Below are positions 10,401 through 19,095 of a DNA stretch of 20,978 bases, one piece after another. A model generated the notes under the pieces. It had not been told where the DNA came from, ran no database searches, and saw nothing but the letters and a program-made list of their open reading frames with translations. The stretch lies in the NCBI RefSeq assembly GCF_000003605.2, contig NW_003156241.1, forward strand, positions 28,726 to 49,703. The letters are read 5' to 3'. Within the stretch, counting starts at the first letter, position 1. Every line of letters starts with the position of its first letter. Source of the DNA: Saccoglossus kowalevskii. Its lineage: Eukaryota > Hemichordata > Enteropneusta > Harrimaniidae. Both the position numbers and the translations under genes were made by a program.

Positions 10401-12059
10401 AAAAATAAACTTTCAGTCAATATCATTACAGCTAGTATCATTCGAGTAACAGAGTGAGTTTACCTTCTGTTTCTGCTCTTTCAATTCAGCTAGCGTTTTA
10501 TACAAGACATGGTGATCCAGATCTTCATAATCTTCAAATGGAGATGGAAGACTTGTACTGGGAAAGGTCGGATCGGTGAATGCTCGCTCTTGATTGACGC
10601 TAATACTGCGACTATCTACTCGACCAAAGTCGTGTATCATCTCCCTTAGCTTGCCTCGATTAGCTCGGAAGCAGATACTGGCATTCTCTTTCGGTGTCAG
10701 CTTCAGATGCGCTAAGCTGTGATGTACAGAAATATACAATATTGTTTTAGGGTGAATGAAGAAATGACAACTGTTTGGAGATTTAAATATAGAGGTAAAG
10801 AGAGAGGAAGGAAGGGTGGGTGGGAGGGCGGAAGGGTGGCACAAAAAATCAATGCGAAGCTCCTTAAAAGATTGACTGGCTGCTTAACTTTAAGACCTTA
10901 TAGTTAGACCAATCAGAGAGCACTGTGCTTGTTGACTTTTTGTTTTCACTTATAAAACTATATATGTTTTGACTCAACCAAAAATCTAGTCCATCCTTCA
11001 TCCTATGTAAACACTTGCATTTTACAAACCCCCTTCAACCTTCCCAAACTTACACCTCCACCCAACAAGTAGCATTCTTACCTATTCAGGTTTTCCATAA
11101 GTTGAGTTTCAATCACTTTTGGATCCACTTCATCACTTAGGCCATCCAAGTATAATTTTGTATACGCTGCACAATTCTTGAATGATCCCAAAGTTTGGTT
11201 CAACTTTCCTAGCTGTAAGCGCAATGCATCTTCCTTGGCATGCTGTATTGTCTCAACCTGGTTTAATAACCACACCTCTCGATTTCTTAATGCCTCCAGC
11301 TGACGACTAATGCAGCTATGGATTTGACCTTTGACCTGAAGAAATTACAGTCATTTACTCCATTAGTATTTGTCCAGTGCGATATTGCATAGGTTTATTA
11401 ACCAATTAACTTTAATCAGAAAGTGTAAATTCAGACAGTGATCATGCCCAACAAAATAATTGGCTTATATGTTGTTGAAGGTTTAATTTTTTGACATAAG
11501 CTTGTGAAAGGGGTAATTATTTTAACATTCAACGAAACATGCTTGAAGGTTAACAAATTTAGATTAATTTTAATAACGAAGGTTGTTTACTCAAGTTTAG
11601 CAGAGCAATTTTTGTAAAGAAATCAAGGTCATTTGCAAAACTATTACACCACAGCATAGATACTCATATGTATCACCCAAAGTACAGCAGGCTCTAACAA
11701 TTGCTTTACAGTGTACATCGATATTTGTGTCATATTTTTGAAAATCAAAATTGGGTGAAATGTTGTAGAGATGAATACATGTATAACGTCAAATTTTGAT
11801 TCAGCACTTTTTAAGAGTAAATGGAATCACAAGCAGACAAGTTTGGTAACCGCGACTACAATAATTACAACATGAATAGAATTCTTTCAACTACTATTAC
11901 ATGTTACAGGAAAGGAAAAAAAGAAGCACAAACCTCCAACGCACTGGTCTTGAGATTTCTTTTAGTATCTACAATATGACTTATTGAGTCTTCCAAGACA
12001 GCGATGTTACGCTTCACGTCATCCAACAGTTGACGATGTCTACTTGCAATAGCGCTCAT
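6577..12059 (-). CDS. NCOA4: NCOA4 (ferritinophagy receptor; nuclear receptor coactivator 4), complete six-exon coding region
   Basis: Spliced coding sequence, minus strand: 12059-11934, 11335-11082, 10716-10464, 9990-9554, 8639-8513 and 7497-6577. The lengths (126+254+253+437+127+921) sum to 2118 nt, giving 705 residues plus TAA. All five introns are GT-AG, with phases 0, 2, 0, 2, 0. The family delivers ferritin to autophagosomes and lysosomes so that iron is released; it also carries the ARA70 coactivator domain. Seen: an N-terminal ARA70/coiled-coil domain (about residues 1-170) with VKGQIHSCISR close to human VKAQIHSCISR; about 12 W-L motifs from residue 224 to 699; cysteines 437/443/449/455 in C-x5-C-x5-C-x5-C; and a C-terminal WLLNYTK resembling the human C-terminal W-L end. 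Human NCOA4 is 614 residues, so this one is longer, mainly in the repeat-rich tail. The start ATG at 12059 is the first in-frame ATG after a strong splice acceptor. The splice model is read by eye, without transcript data. Confidence 0.93.
8173..8260. mobile_element. MITE-like fragment, family B, in NCOA4 intron 5
   Basis: TATTGTAAATGCATTAATTA, then TTCACTGGGTTCTAATTTC, and ending in TCTGCTAAATTAGTA. It matches the copy near 17.9 kb along its length. Confidence 0.5.
8513..8639 (-). CDS. NCOA4: NCOA4 coding exon 5 (residues 357-399)
   Basis: A 127-nt exon. Acceptor TTTTGCAG|AGAGATC completes Arg357 and gives REISKDTKDWLMEYE; using the alternative AG two bases downstream gives a stop. Together with KYF from exon 4 it forms a YFREIS...DWL module (Phe356, Ile359, Trp366). 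It then carries three cysteines (380, 385, 391) in CEKMNCESGEHC. The donor is AAACAG|GTACAA (phase 0). The long intron toward exon 6 (7498-8512) contains only a degraded inverted-repeat element near 8173-8260. Confidence 0.9.
9072..9206. mobile_element. MITE-like element, family A, truncated copy in NCOA4 intron 4
   Basis: Shares GAGTTGAATGTAAAATATAG, the CACTGGGTTTTATTTT motif and a right end AATTCCAAG...AAAATAAAGTG with family A, but the left terminal repeat is missing or unrecognisable. Confidence 0.6.
9554..9990 (-). CDS. NCOA4: NCOA4 coding exon 4 (residues 212-356 plus split codon)
   Basis: Starts after TTTAG with VTFPEVSEEHDDWLIKVP. It carries W-L motifs at Trp224, Trp269 and Trp331. 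Residues 319-332 read YFKYISNSPNDEWL, with Phe320, Ile323 and Trp331 spaced exactly like Phe486, Ile489 and Trp497 of human NCOA4; Ile489 and Trp497 are the reported ferritin-heavy-chain contacts. The exon ends in KYF plus AG before GTATGT (phase 2), so the next aromatic-Ile-Trp module is split by the intron. The adjoining intron toward exon 5 (8640-9553) holds a truncated MITE-like element. Confidence 0.93.
10464..10716 (-). CDS. NCOA4: NCOA4 coding exon 3 (residues 127-211)
   Basis: Acceptor ATCACAG|CTTAGC restores Ser127 and gives SLAHLKLTPKENASICF, matching human LGSLTLKPEDSTVLLF. It then continues LREMIHDFGRVDS, where human has LRQTITTFGSLKT. After residue about 170 it turns into an acidic, low-complexity linker and ends ...LKEQKQK|GTAAAC (phase 0). 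The joint agreement of frame and homology on both sides makes this junction secure. The following intron toward exon 2 (10717-11081) contains a G-rich stretch. Confidence 0.94.
11082..11335 (-). CDS. NCOA4: NCOA4 coding exon 2, core of ARA70 domain (residues 43-126 plus split codon)
   Basis: Starts after TTCAG with VKGQIHSCISRQLEALRNRE, then VWLLNQVE. This is the stretch most similar to human NCOA4 (VKAQIHSCISRHLECLRSRE, then VWLYEQVD). It continues as a heptad-rich helix to ...QLMENLN and ends at the strong donor AG|GTAAGA in phase 2; the split codon becomes Ser when joined to the next exon. Confidence 0.95.
11934..12059 (-). CDS. NCOA4: NCOA4 coding exon 1 (residues 1-42)
   Basis: Begins MSAIASRHRQLLDDVKRN and ends in ...TSALE before the donor GAG|GTTTGT (phase 0). 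It is rich in charged and leucine residues, as expected for the first helix of the oligomerising coiled-coil domain, and aligns loosely with the human segment just before VKAQIHSC. Upstream on the minus strand, a run of about 18 T followed by GTAG (acceptor 12096-12095) indicates that the mRNA leader is spliced. That leaves 35 nt of 5' UTR in this exon. Confidence 0.88.
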
Positions 12060-12192
12060 GTTGAATCCAATCAACAATCGATGGTAAAATAAAACTACAA
12101 AAAAAAAAAAAAAAAATTTTGGTTGTAAAAAATGTGAATGTGTAGAATTGTTGTAGATGGTCTCTCCTTTATCTTTTTCTCTTGTCCTTATC

Positions 12193-12504
12193 ACCAGTTT
12201 TACAACTGGAATAATGAAACCAGTTTTACAACTGGAATAATGAAACCAGTTTTACAACTGGAATAATGAAACCAGTTTTACAACTGGAATAATGAAACCA
12301 GTTTTACAACTGGAATAATGAAACCAGTTTTACAACTGGAATAATGAAACCAGTTTTACAACTGGAATAATGAAACCAGTTTTACTACTGGAATAATGAA
12401 ACCAGTTTTACAACTGGAATAATGAAACCAGTTTTACAACTGGAATAATGAAACCAGTTTTACAACTGGAATAATGAAACCAGTTTTACAACTGGAATAA
12501 TGAA
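12193..12504. repeat. Tandem array, 12 units of 26 bp with an inverted repeat in each
   Basis: Exactly twelve 26-bp units (312 bp) with a single visible base difference (TACTACTGG in the unit near 12375). Each unit contains CCAGTTTTACAACTGG, a perfect 6-bp inverted repeat around a 4-base loop, then AATAATGAAA. The array sits 134 bp upstream of the NCOA4 start codon, within the predicted intron 1. Confidence 0.97.
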
Positions 12505-13013
12505 AGATGCCATCTAATGAAAGCTACATTTGCTATTGAAGACAATGTGTCACATTAGTTATGTGCATGTTCAAAATTCACATACTTAAAGTAAAGGAAT
12601 GATGTATTTTACAGGCAATGTATTTGTTGCTGGAGACATATACAGTGTACCTTCAAGCTTACACTAGTAATATGATGCATCACTGATGTCAAGATTTTTT
12701 TTAGCCTGATTTCTGTCAATTCTACGACCGAATAGAAAATCATACATTGATATGGTAATTGCAAAACAGTGCACTGTAAAAAGTAAAAAAAAAAAGACAC
12801 ATTAAAAAGTCATGGAAAAAAGTCACACACTAGTATTTTGCAAGAAGTATTACTGGGTGGGACAAACCCCATGTTGTGACATTTCCTGTGCGTTAGATTC
12901 GTTTATGTTGCATGTTTTGTTTTGGAATTGATGAGAATCGCATCTATAGTTTCAGATACTACTGAAGTGTGGTACATTCGTACTGTTACAAAAATATATG
13001 AAAAATTTGGGAT

Positions 13014-13222
13014 ACTGTAAAATGACTAATTTTCATTGGGTTTAAATTTCGCTGATTTACCATTTCAGGCATATTCAGTGGATTTTAAATTCACGGTTAA
13101 TCATTTAGATAATGTATTCTATGCGAAATTTTACATATTCACTGGGTTTTAATTTAGAGCATTTTCCAGTCAGTGGAATAAGCAAAATTAAAACCCAGTG
13201 AATAATAAATCCTTTTACAGTC
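13014..13222. mobile_element. MITE-like element, family B
   Basis: Begins TACTGTAAAATGACTAATTT and ends ATCCTTTTACAGTCA. It repeatedly contains the motif CACTGGGTTTTAATTT in both orientations. The ends are related to family A but the interior differs. Confidence 0.6.
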
Positions 13223-13678
13223 AATTTATTTACATCCATGTATCTATCAAGCTTATGTAATCAAAATCTAGATATCTGTAAAGACACATGTGTGATATTT
13301 CCTGTCTTTTATTCTGTGACTTATTTACCACAACTTTTTTTCTGCGTCTTTTTTTTCTCCGACTTTTTTTCCTACAATCTGAAAAACACATTACTAATTT
13401 GTAATTTAATTCACATTTCATAAACGAAAGTGTAAAAAAACAAATGAAATCAGGCGCCGCAACAGTTTTGGTTGTGCTTGAAGTCCTTCATGCTGTGGAC
13501 AAAATTCTGTAGACAAATTCATGGTGAACACAATCCTGGTAGTTTTTTTTTTTTTTTTTTTTTTTTTAACAGACAGCGCATTGCATGGAGACAATTTTGT
13601 CTAATCTGAACGGAGATAAAAATTTAGCCTATCATATTCCATATATTTTATCATTGAATCACGTAAGTTGCTCAACTG

Positions 13679-13889
13679 CTGTGAAATACTTTATTTCAAC
13701 TGGAATTAATTTTCGCTTAAAAGACTTTTCGGGTGTTTTGTATGGAATTTATTTTCACTGATTTTTGACGAGTTGAATGTAAAATATAGGAAAAAAAGGT
13801 ATATTCACTGGATTTTATTTTCACTGAATCATTCCTTCAGCGTAAATAGCGATAATTAATTCCAAGCGAAAATTAAGTATTTTACAGTA
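13679..13889. mobile_element. MITE-like element, family A copy in NCOA4 intron 1
   Basis: About 210 bp. The left arm (CTGTGAAATACTTTATTTC, then AACTGGAATTAATTTTCGCT) and the right arm (AATTAATTCCAAGCGAAAAT, then TAAGTATTTTACAGTA) are inverted repeats of roughly 35-40 bp. The interior matches the copy at 1221-1394. Confidence 0.78.
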
Positions 13890-15226
13890 TATTATTTATG
13901 AAGTATACTCTTTGTAGCTGACAATTTAGATTCATGTTCCTTGTGTTGCCTGTTGTATTGCAACATGCTGATCGTACAATCATATAAAAAATACTAAATC
14001 AAAACACCTAATACACATCTGCCAGGATCATTTTGTGCTGAGATTTTGTCTGCACCCTTTGATGATCTGGCGAGATGTACCTATTCTCTAAGACAGACTG
14101 GAAACGGAAACGAGACAAAAACAAAAGATTTTTCAAGTTAGCGTGGGGGAAATAACGTTGCTAAGTATTATCGTCAGGGAAAGCTATTGTTTAAGCTAGT
14201 CTGTGATTGGTTGCTGGCAATGTTTGGGGGATTTTGACCAGTTTGTGACATAGGCTTGTCTTAGAGAATCCAGTAAGTTATTTTCAATCTTGTTTACACT
14301 CAGACTTTTTTTTTACTGAGGATTAGTGAAGGTGTGGGGCCAACTGCACTGAAAATACTATCCAAGGCCACTTTAGAAAAAGTTGTTAGTTGGTAAAATT
14401 TTAAATAAATATACAAACATACACAATTTACATATGAAAGAATGAGTACTGTAAATGACACAGACTCTTTCAATAGTGTAAGCTTTGATAGGGAACTGTT
14501 TTAGTTTTGCATAAATTGACATAATTGTAATGTCACATCATTTTTGTGACAAACTCTGAGACATTTACATACAAAACATGGAAATAACAGACAAATTAAG
14601 TCAAAATAATGAAAAAAAATACTATTCATTAGAATTATTTTATGTTTCTGAATTAAATATCGAGCAAATTGCCATGCAATTCTTAATTGTTTAGTGGTGA
14701 ATATTTTCATAACACCTGGGACATAACGTGGTAATGTCTTGAATTAGATAAAAATAAAATCATACACACTAAAACCCGTGATGTCAACACCACAGTTGCA
14801 TTTTCAAGAATTTTTCATAGACAATAATAATGTCAGAATTCAAAACGACTTCATCGAAATATTTATCACCACAATCATTGAATGATCGCCATTTTTAAAT
14901 CATGCAGTCCAGCCATCGATGTCGGACATCACGTCACGTACTTGAAGAACTCTAATAAAAAGACGGATGTTATCTAAACTCAACCAATTTTGTCTCAATT
15001 GCGATTGTTCTCGATACAATTATGTTACTTATCGGAAATATACATTGAACGGGCGTGAAAAAGTGTCAAACCTAGACTGGCAGACTGCGAGCGGCTTGAT
15101 CAGTGTTTGAAATTATAAATAAATACACAACACAGCAATGAGCGAAAGAGTTCACGGTTTCCGTGCCTCAAAGCACAGATGACGGTTGAATTCATGGTTG
15201 ACTTATACGTAAGGATTCATACTCAC

Positions 15227-15420
15227 ATTTGAAAGCTGGAAATTTTCAAAAAATCATCCAAAATAAAGGAAAAACTGCAGACACTGATGCCAAAGAAAAA
15301 GAGCACAAACTACACCGACGTCACTTTAGACTGCGCAATAGGATGCTTTCTAACATATCGCGCATTGACCATTTCTACTGCTAGCTATAAAAGACGCCCG
15401 CTGATTGGATAATTTATTTA
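15227..15420 (-). promoter_or_regulatory. NCOA4: Candidate NCOA4 promoter and untranslated first exon
   Basis: Reading the minus strand: CCAAT in CCAATCA (15408-15404), TGCGCA cores near 15337-15332, and a CRE-like GTGACGTC (15324-15317). These are followed by about 90 nt and a consensus donor GTGAGT at 15226-15221. This CpG-containing patch stands out from its AT-rich surroundings. No coding exon joins it, so it would be an untranslated first exon. A TATAAAAG on the plus strand (15386-15393) also allows transcription the other way. Confidence 0.38.
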
Positions 15421-16007
15421 CCCTTTCAGTGTGGCCAGGGTCACCTAATCAAGGCCAACGAACTTTCCGGGTATATCTATTAGATATATATATCTAAAAT
15501 AAGAATGCTTCGTTTATATCTATCAACGTAGATACAGATATAGTGTAAGGGCAAAAATAAAATATTTTCGTTGAGTGTGTGTGAACTTAATTTATTCAAC
15601 ATAAATAAGCTTACATTTCTTACTGAGTATATTTAGACTGTCAGGGGGGGGGGTGCAAAGTAGAAAAGGTAGACTTGCGTTTAAAAAAAAATATATATAT
15701 ATATCTATTTTTATCATTAGTAAACAATGACATCAGGTGTGTAAATCAAAGGTCAAATCTCCTTGATGACCTTTTAATACTTTGTAGCTACAGAAGTGTG
15801 ACGTATGTTCATTTTTCGTCCCAAAGAAGCAATTTGCTCTCAGATCACTAAAAGTTATTTTAATGGTCTGGGGTTAATTAAATTGCATTATAAAGATTAT
15901 ACTTTTCGGTTGCAAAATTGTAGGCTATAAAAAAATTAAAAGTGCCGATCTAAATTCGGCAGGTAGCAACATAGATGGCGCTGTCTTCCGGCATACGTAA
16001 TTATTCC

Positions 16008-16015
16008 ATAAATAA
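16008..16015 (+). promoter_or_regulatory. TATA-like element of the 7SL gene
   Basis: ATAAATAA lies at -31 to -24 relative to the inferred 7SL start, the usual place for a TATA-like element in an RNA polymerase III gene with upstream control. ACGTAA half-sites of CRE/ATF type lie at 15995-16000 and 16015-16020; an ATF/CRE site drives human 7SL. The assignment rests on position and motif only. Confidence 0.4.
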
Positions 16016-16038
16016 CGTAAAAATGGCAGCTGCAAATG

Positions 16039-16337
16039 GCTGGGCGTTGTGGCGTGCGCCTGTAATCCAGTTACTTGGAGGCCGGGATTGTTGGACGGTT
16101 TGAGGTTGGGAGTCCTGTTAGTCGTCGCTCTATGGAGATCAGGCGTCCACGCTAAGCTCGGCATCAATATGGTCGGCCCGACGGAGGTTAGGACGACCAG
16201 GTTGTATAATGAGGGACGTATCGGCCCAGGGTGGAAACACAGCAGGCAAAAGTTCCCGTGTGGAGCAGTAGTGGGATCGCGCCCGTGAATAGGCAGCGGC
16301 TAGCAGCCCTACCAAAATAGTTGAACACAATCCTTTT
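16039..16337 (+). ncRNA. 7SL RNA (signal recognition particle RNA)
   Basis: This is the RNA scaffold of the cytosolic signal recognition particle. It starts GCTGGGCGTTGTGGC (human GCCGGGCGCGGTGGC). The Alu domain has the TGTAAT turn at 16061-16066 that contacts SRP9/14. The S domain contains CTCGGCATCAATATGGTC, almost identical to human, and a helix 6 GGAG tetraloop at 16183-16186. Helix 8 has the apical GGAAAC at 16233-16238, AGCAGG at 16241-16246 and AGTAGTGGGATCGCGCC on the return strand, the SRP54-binding region. It ends before a ten-T run. Its length is about 299 nt, equal to the human RNA. Both halves of every major helix are present and there is no A-tail, so it looks like a functional gene rather than a retroposed fragment. 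Confidence 0.94.
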
Positions 16338-16343
16338 TTTTTT
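16334..16343 (+). terminator. Pol III terminator of 7SL RNA
   Basis: A run of ten T follows the end of the SRP RNA homology directly, as expected for RNA polymerase III termination. Confidence 0.85.
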
Positions 16344-16490
16344 ATTTTCTCGGTGTATCCATTCGTATTAGTTTCCCAGTCACATGCTCACAAGGTTTTT
16401 CATAGGGAATTTTTTTTTTTTTACCCCAATCCATAAAGTATTTTATCTATAGCAATTCAGCCTAACTTGCAAGTTAAATGACCACATACC

Positions 16491-16692
16491 GGTACTGTAA
16501 AATACTTTATTTTTGCTTGGAATTAATTTTCGCTGAAGAAATAATTCAGTGAAAATAAAATCAAGTGAATATTCTTTTTTCCCAATATTTTAACTCGTTA
16601 AAAATCAGTGAAAATAAAATCCAAACAAAACACCCAAAAAGCCTTTTTCAGCAAAAATTAATTCCAGCTAAAATAAAGTATTTCACAGTACC
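16491..16692. mobile_element. MITE-like element, family A, best-preserved copy
   Basis: About 200 bp running from GGTACTGTAAAATACTTTAT to AAAGTATTTCACAGTACC. The arms pair over roughly 45 bp with few mismatches and the interior is inverted relative to the other copies. It lies about 150 bp downstream of the 7SL terminator. Confidence 0.82.
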
Positions 16693-17360
16693 TTTACTTC
16701 AAATTGATGAGAAATAAAACAAATGTGAAGCCTTTCGTGTTTTTGTTTCCAGGTTTCACACTTTCCGTTTAAAATCATTTTACTGACGGGTTTCCTGAAG
16801 GAATGAGAAAAACCATACATACTATTGTTGATGCCTGTTTTTCTTCATTCATTTTGGCTTTCCATGGAAGCAGTCTTCAGCATGTCTTAAGACAATGGAG
16901 ACAAGTAAACACAATTTAACGTACAAGGGTAAATTTTGAATACAAGTTTTAAACCTCTTGAAGGCTAGGGCTTTTTGATAATTACAGACATTTGCTGACA
17001 CCAGTATAGCCAATCTGAAAATTTGTTACAAAACACATTTCACTCTTTAGTTAAAAAATTACATGTTACCAAATTCACACACCATGTTATTTTTGGCAGA
17101 TGTTAAAGTAAACATTGTTTGAATTTGCCACTCGTGTACATCAGAGACCTTTTCAAGACCGAAATGAAAAAAAAAATTATTTTATTTAAGAAATTTCTTT
17201 AAAACATAAAATCAATTCAAGACATATTAAAGACATGCATTGGAACCCAGAATGACTAAAACCCACTATGGTAATACGACTAGTCAATATATTGAAGGTA
17301 AAAAAAAAAAAAAACGTATCGATTATTTCTTTCTCTAACGCCAAAAAAAACAACAACTTA

Positions 17361-17511
17361 TGTTGCCCTCAAGTCGGAAAATTGAAAAATTTGGTCAGAT
17401 TTTGTTTTTTAAACTTGTGAAAACTAAGGGTATTGTAAATAGTCGAGGTATATGGAAAAAAAACATGTGACCCGATATTTCACACTTTTCAGTCGGTCGC
17501 TGAGGGCAACA
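17361..17511. repeat. 151-bp segment with terminal inverted repeats
   Basis: TGTTGCCCTCA at the left end and TGAGGGCAACA at the right end are perfect 11-bp inverted repeats. The adjacent inner bases (AAGTCGG and CAGTCGGTCGC) are only loosely related. No second copy was noticed in the window. Confidence 0.55.
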
Positions 17512-17891
17512 AAACATTTTTTTTTTGGCCTAATCATTGATCAAACTGAGCATGAAATTATTTAAATATGCTTGTTTGTAATTACTTTCTTCTAGACCTT
17601 CGCCTCCTTTTCATTTCACTGCCAACCCAAAAAACAACTGGTCAACCATCTACAACTGGCGAGTGACAATAATTCAGATATATAATACAATATATATGAA
17701 GTGCTCTGTGTTGGGCATGGATCCAATGAGAAGAATACAAGTTGTTCAATGACTTAAAACATAAATCACAGACTGAAAACAGAATACCATTAAAACACCA
17801 ACACCTCCTGACACAGACTCCATTAAATTACTGTAACATAATTTTGAAAGGCTTGTATGCATCACATGTGGTGAATTATGTATCATTGAAA

Positions 17892-17980
17892 GTACTGTAA
17901 GTGCATTAATTATTCACTGGTTATTAGTTTCGCTTTTTTTTTTACTGATTTTTACTCTTAAATCTGCTAAATTGCTCGAC
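17892..17980. mobile_element. MITE-like fragment, family B
   Basis: TACTGTAAGTGCATTAATTA, then TTCACTGGTTATTAGTTTCG, and ending in AATCTGCTAAATTGCTCG. It closely parallels 8173-8260. Confidence 0.5.
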
Positions 17981-18566
17981 TATTAATTGTTTTTAAAATA
18001 AAATGTGGATATTTTTGTGAACATGTTTGTTTCTTCATTGTAAAAGTGTTGTGGAAATCAATGAGAACCAAACTCATTTTGCAATTTTTTTTTTTCTACA
18101 AACGTTATGTTCCCCCTAGCATGGTAAACGAAAGATGTAATTTGGATAATTTTTTGAGAGTGGTAACAAAAAAGTTAATCCTTTCTGAGATGGTCCTTGG
18201 GTATACACTCGCCCCTTACTTTCCCGCATTTACATGTTGAGACCTCTGCTGGGCTTATGACTTAAAATGCATTGAATGTTTGAATATTATATATACATGT
18301 AAAATATGTTATCTTTAACACATTGCCTGACTAGCTGACGCCATTTTTTCCTATTCATTGCGGCTATTTTTGGAGGTGATGTGATGTGAAGAACCAAAAG
18401 TTCTATCTGCTCAGCTGTGTTATCAAGTTTATGTAGACTACAACATTTCCCTTGCATATATCAAAACTACCCGATATAATGCTTTATAGCACATAGTTGT
18501 TGAAAACAATCTGCGCATATTAATCAACTGATTTACATATTAGGTCCCTACCCTAGTAAGAAGTTA

Positions 18567-18800
18567 TGGCTTGTTGTCGGGATTTTACCGCTGGTCACTG
18601 ATTTTACCAGAGGGATGTTACCGCTGGTTGCTAGTTTCACTAGTGGGATGTTACCGCTGGTTACTGGTTCTACCAGAGGGATGTTATTGCTGGTTGCTTG
18701 TTCAACTACTGCTGGTTTTACTAGGCAAAAGTTATGGCAGGTTTCACTTGAGGGAGCTTACAGCTGGTCACTGGTGGAATTCCACTCGAGGGATATTACA
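18567..18800. repeat. Degenerate 33-bp tandem repeat
   Basis: TTACCGCTGG or close variants recur at 18585, 18618, 18651 and 18684, a strict 33-bp period, with alternating CCAGAGGGATG and CACTAGTGGGATG linkers. Later units to about 18800 are progressively divergent. Because 33 is a multiple of three, the plus strand stays open across the repeat; I see no other evidence of coding. Confidence 0.8.
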
Positions 18801-19095
18801 GGGAGGGATATAATAAATACAAAAATGTAATTCAAAATCATGGCACCACCAATAAACACATAGTGCAAACCATTAATCTTTTCACCACCAGTTCCATCTT
18901 TCCATCACAAATTCACAAAATAGTGCACTTTACTTCAGAAAATTGGGACAAAAATGAGTAGAAACTGAAACTTGACCCAACTTTTGTCTGTTGGCTCATT
19001 TGCAGAAATATTGAAGAATATAAGAAAAAAGTGCAAAAAAATGTAGGCAAGGACCATGGTTGATTCAGGTTGTGTTCAATGGAACAGAATATTCC

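Larger units (their letters stand above)
12095..15226 (-). other. NCOA4: Predicted NCOA4 intron 1 (5' UTR intron)
   Basis: The acceptor is convincing: a long T-run then GTAG at 12098-12095, 35 nt before the start codon. The matching donor is inferred as AAAT|GTGAGT, with GT starting at 15226. The stretch contains the 12 x 26-bp array, two inverted-repeat elements (13014-13222 and 13679-13889), a T-run near 13542-13567, and no ORF with recognisable similarity. Confidence 0.45.
16693..19095. other. Intergenic region between the 7SL gene and BLOC1S2
   Basis: AT-rich, with homopolymer runs, the inverted repeat at 17361-17511, the family B fragment near 17.9 kb and the 33-bp repeat at 18567-18800. 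No ORF resembles a known protein and no RNA gene was recognised. Confidence 0.5.

Noticed and set aside
12193-12504. CRISPR-like array
   Set aside because: The units are contiguous with no unique spacers, in a eukaryotic gene; it is a minisatellite. The same applies to 3991-4750.
15276-15289. CAGTGT in the predicted NCOA4 leader as an iron-responsive element loop
   Set aside because: The five bases on either side do not pair into the required upper stem and no bulged C is in place.
15386-15393. TATAAAAG as the TATA box of a plus-strand protein gene
   Set aside because: No coding region or credible exon follows on the plus strand before the 7SL gene, which has its own upstream elements.
15925-16330. 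Short ORFs on both strands over the 7SL region
   Set aside because: They overlap a structured RNA whose identity is clear; no protein similarity.
16039-16337. Alu-like SINE
   Set aside because: The similarity to Alu arises because Alu derives from 7SL; here the full S domain is present between the two Alu-domain halves and there is no A-tail.
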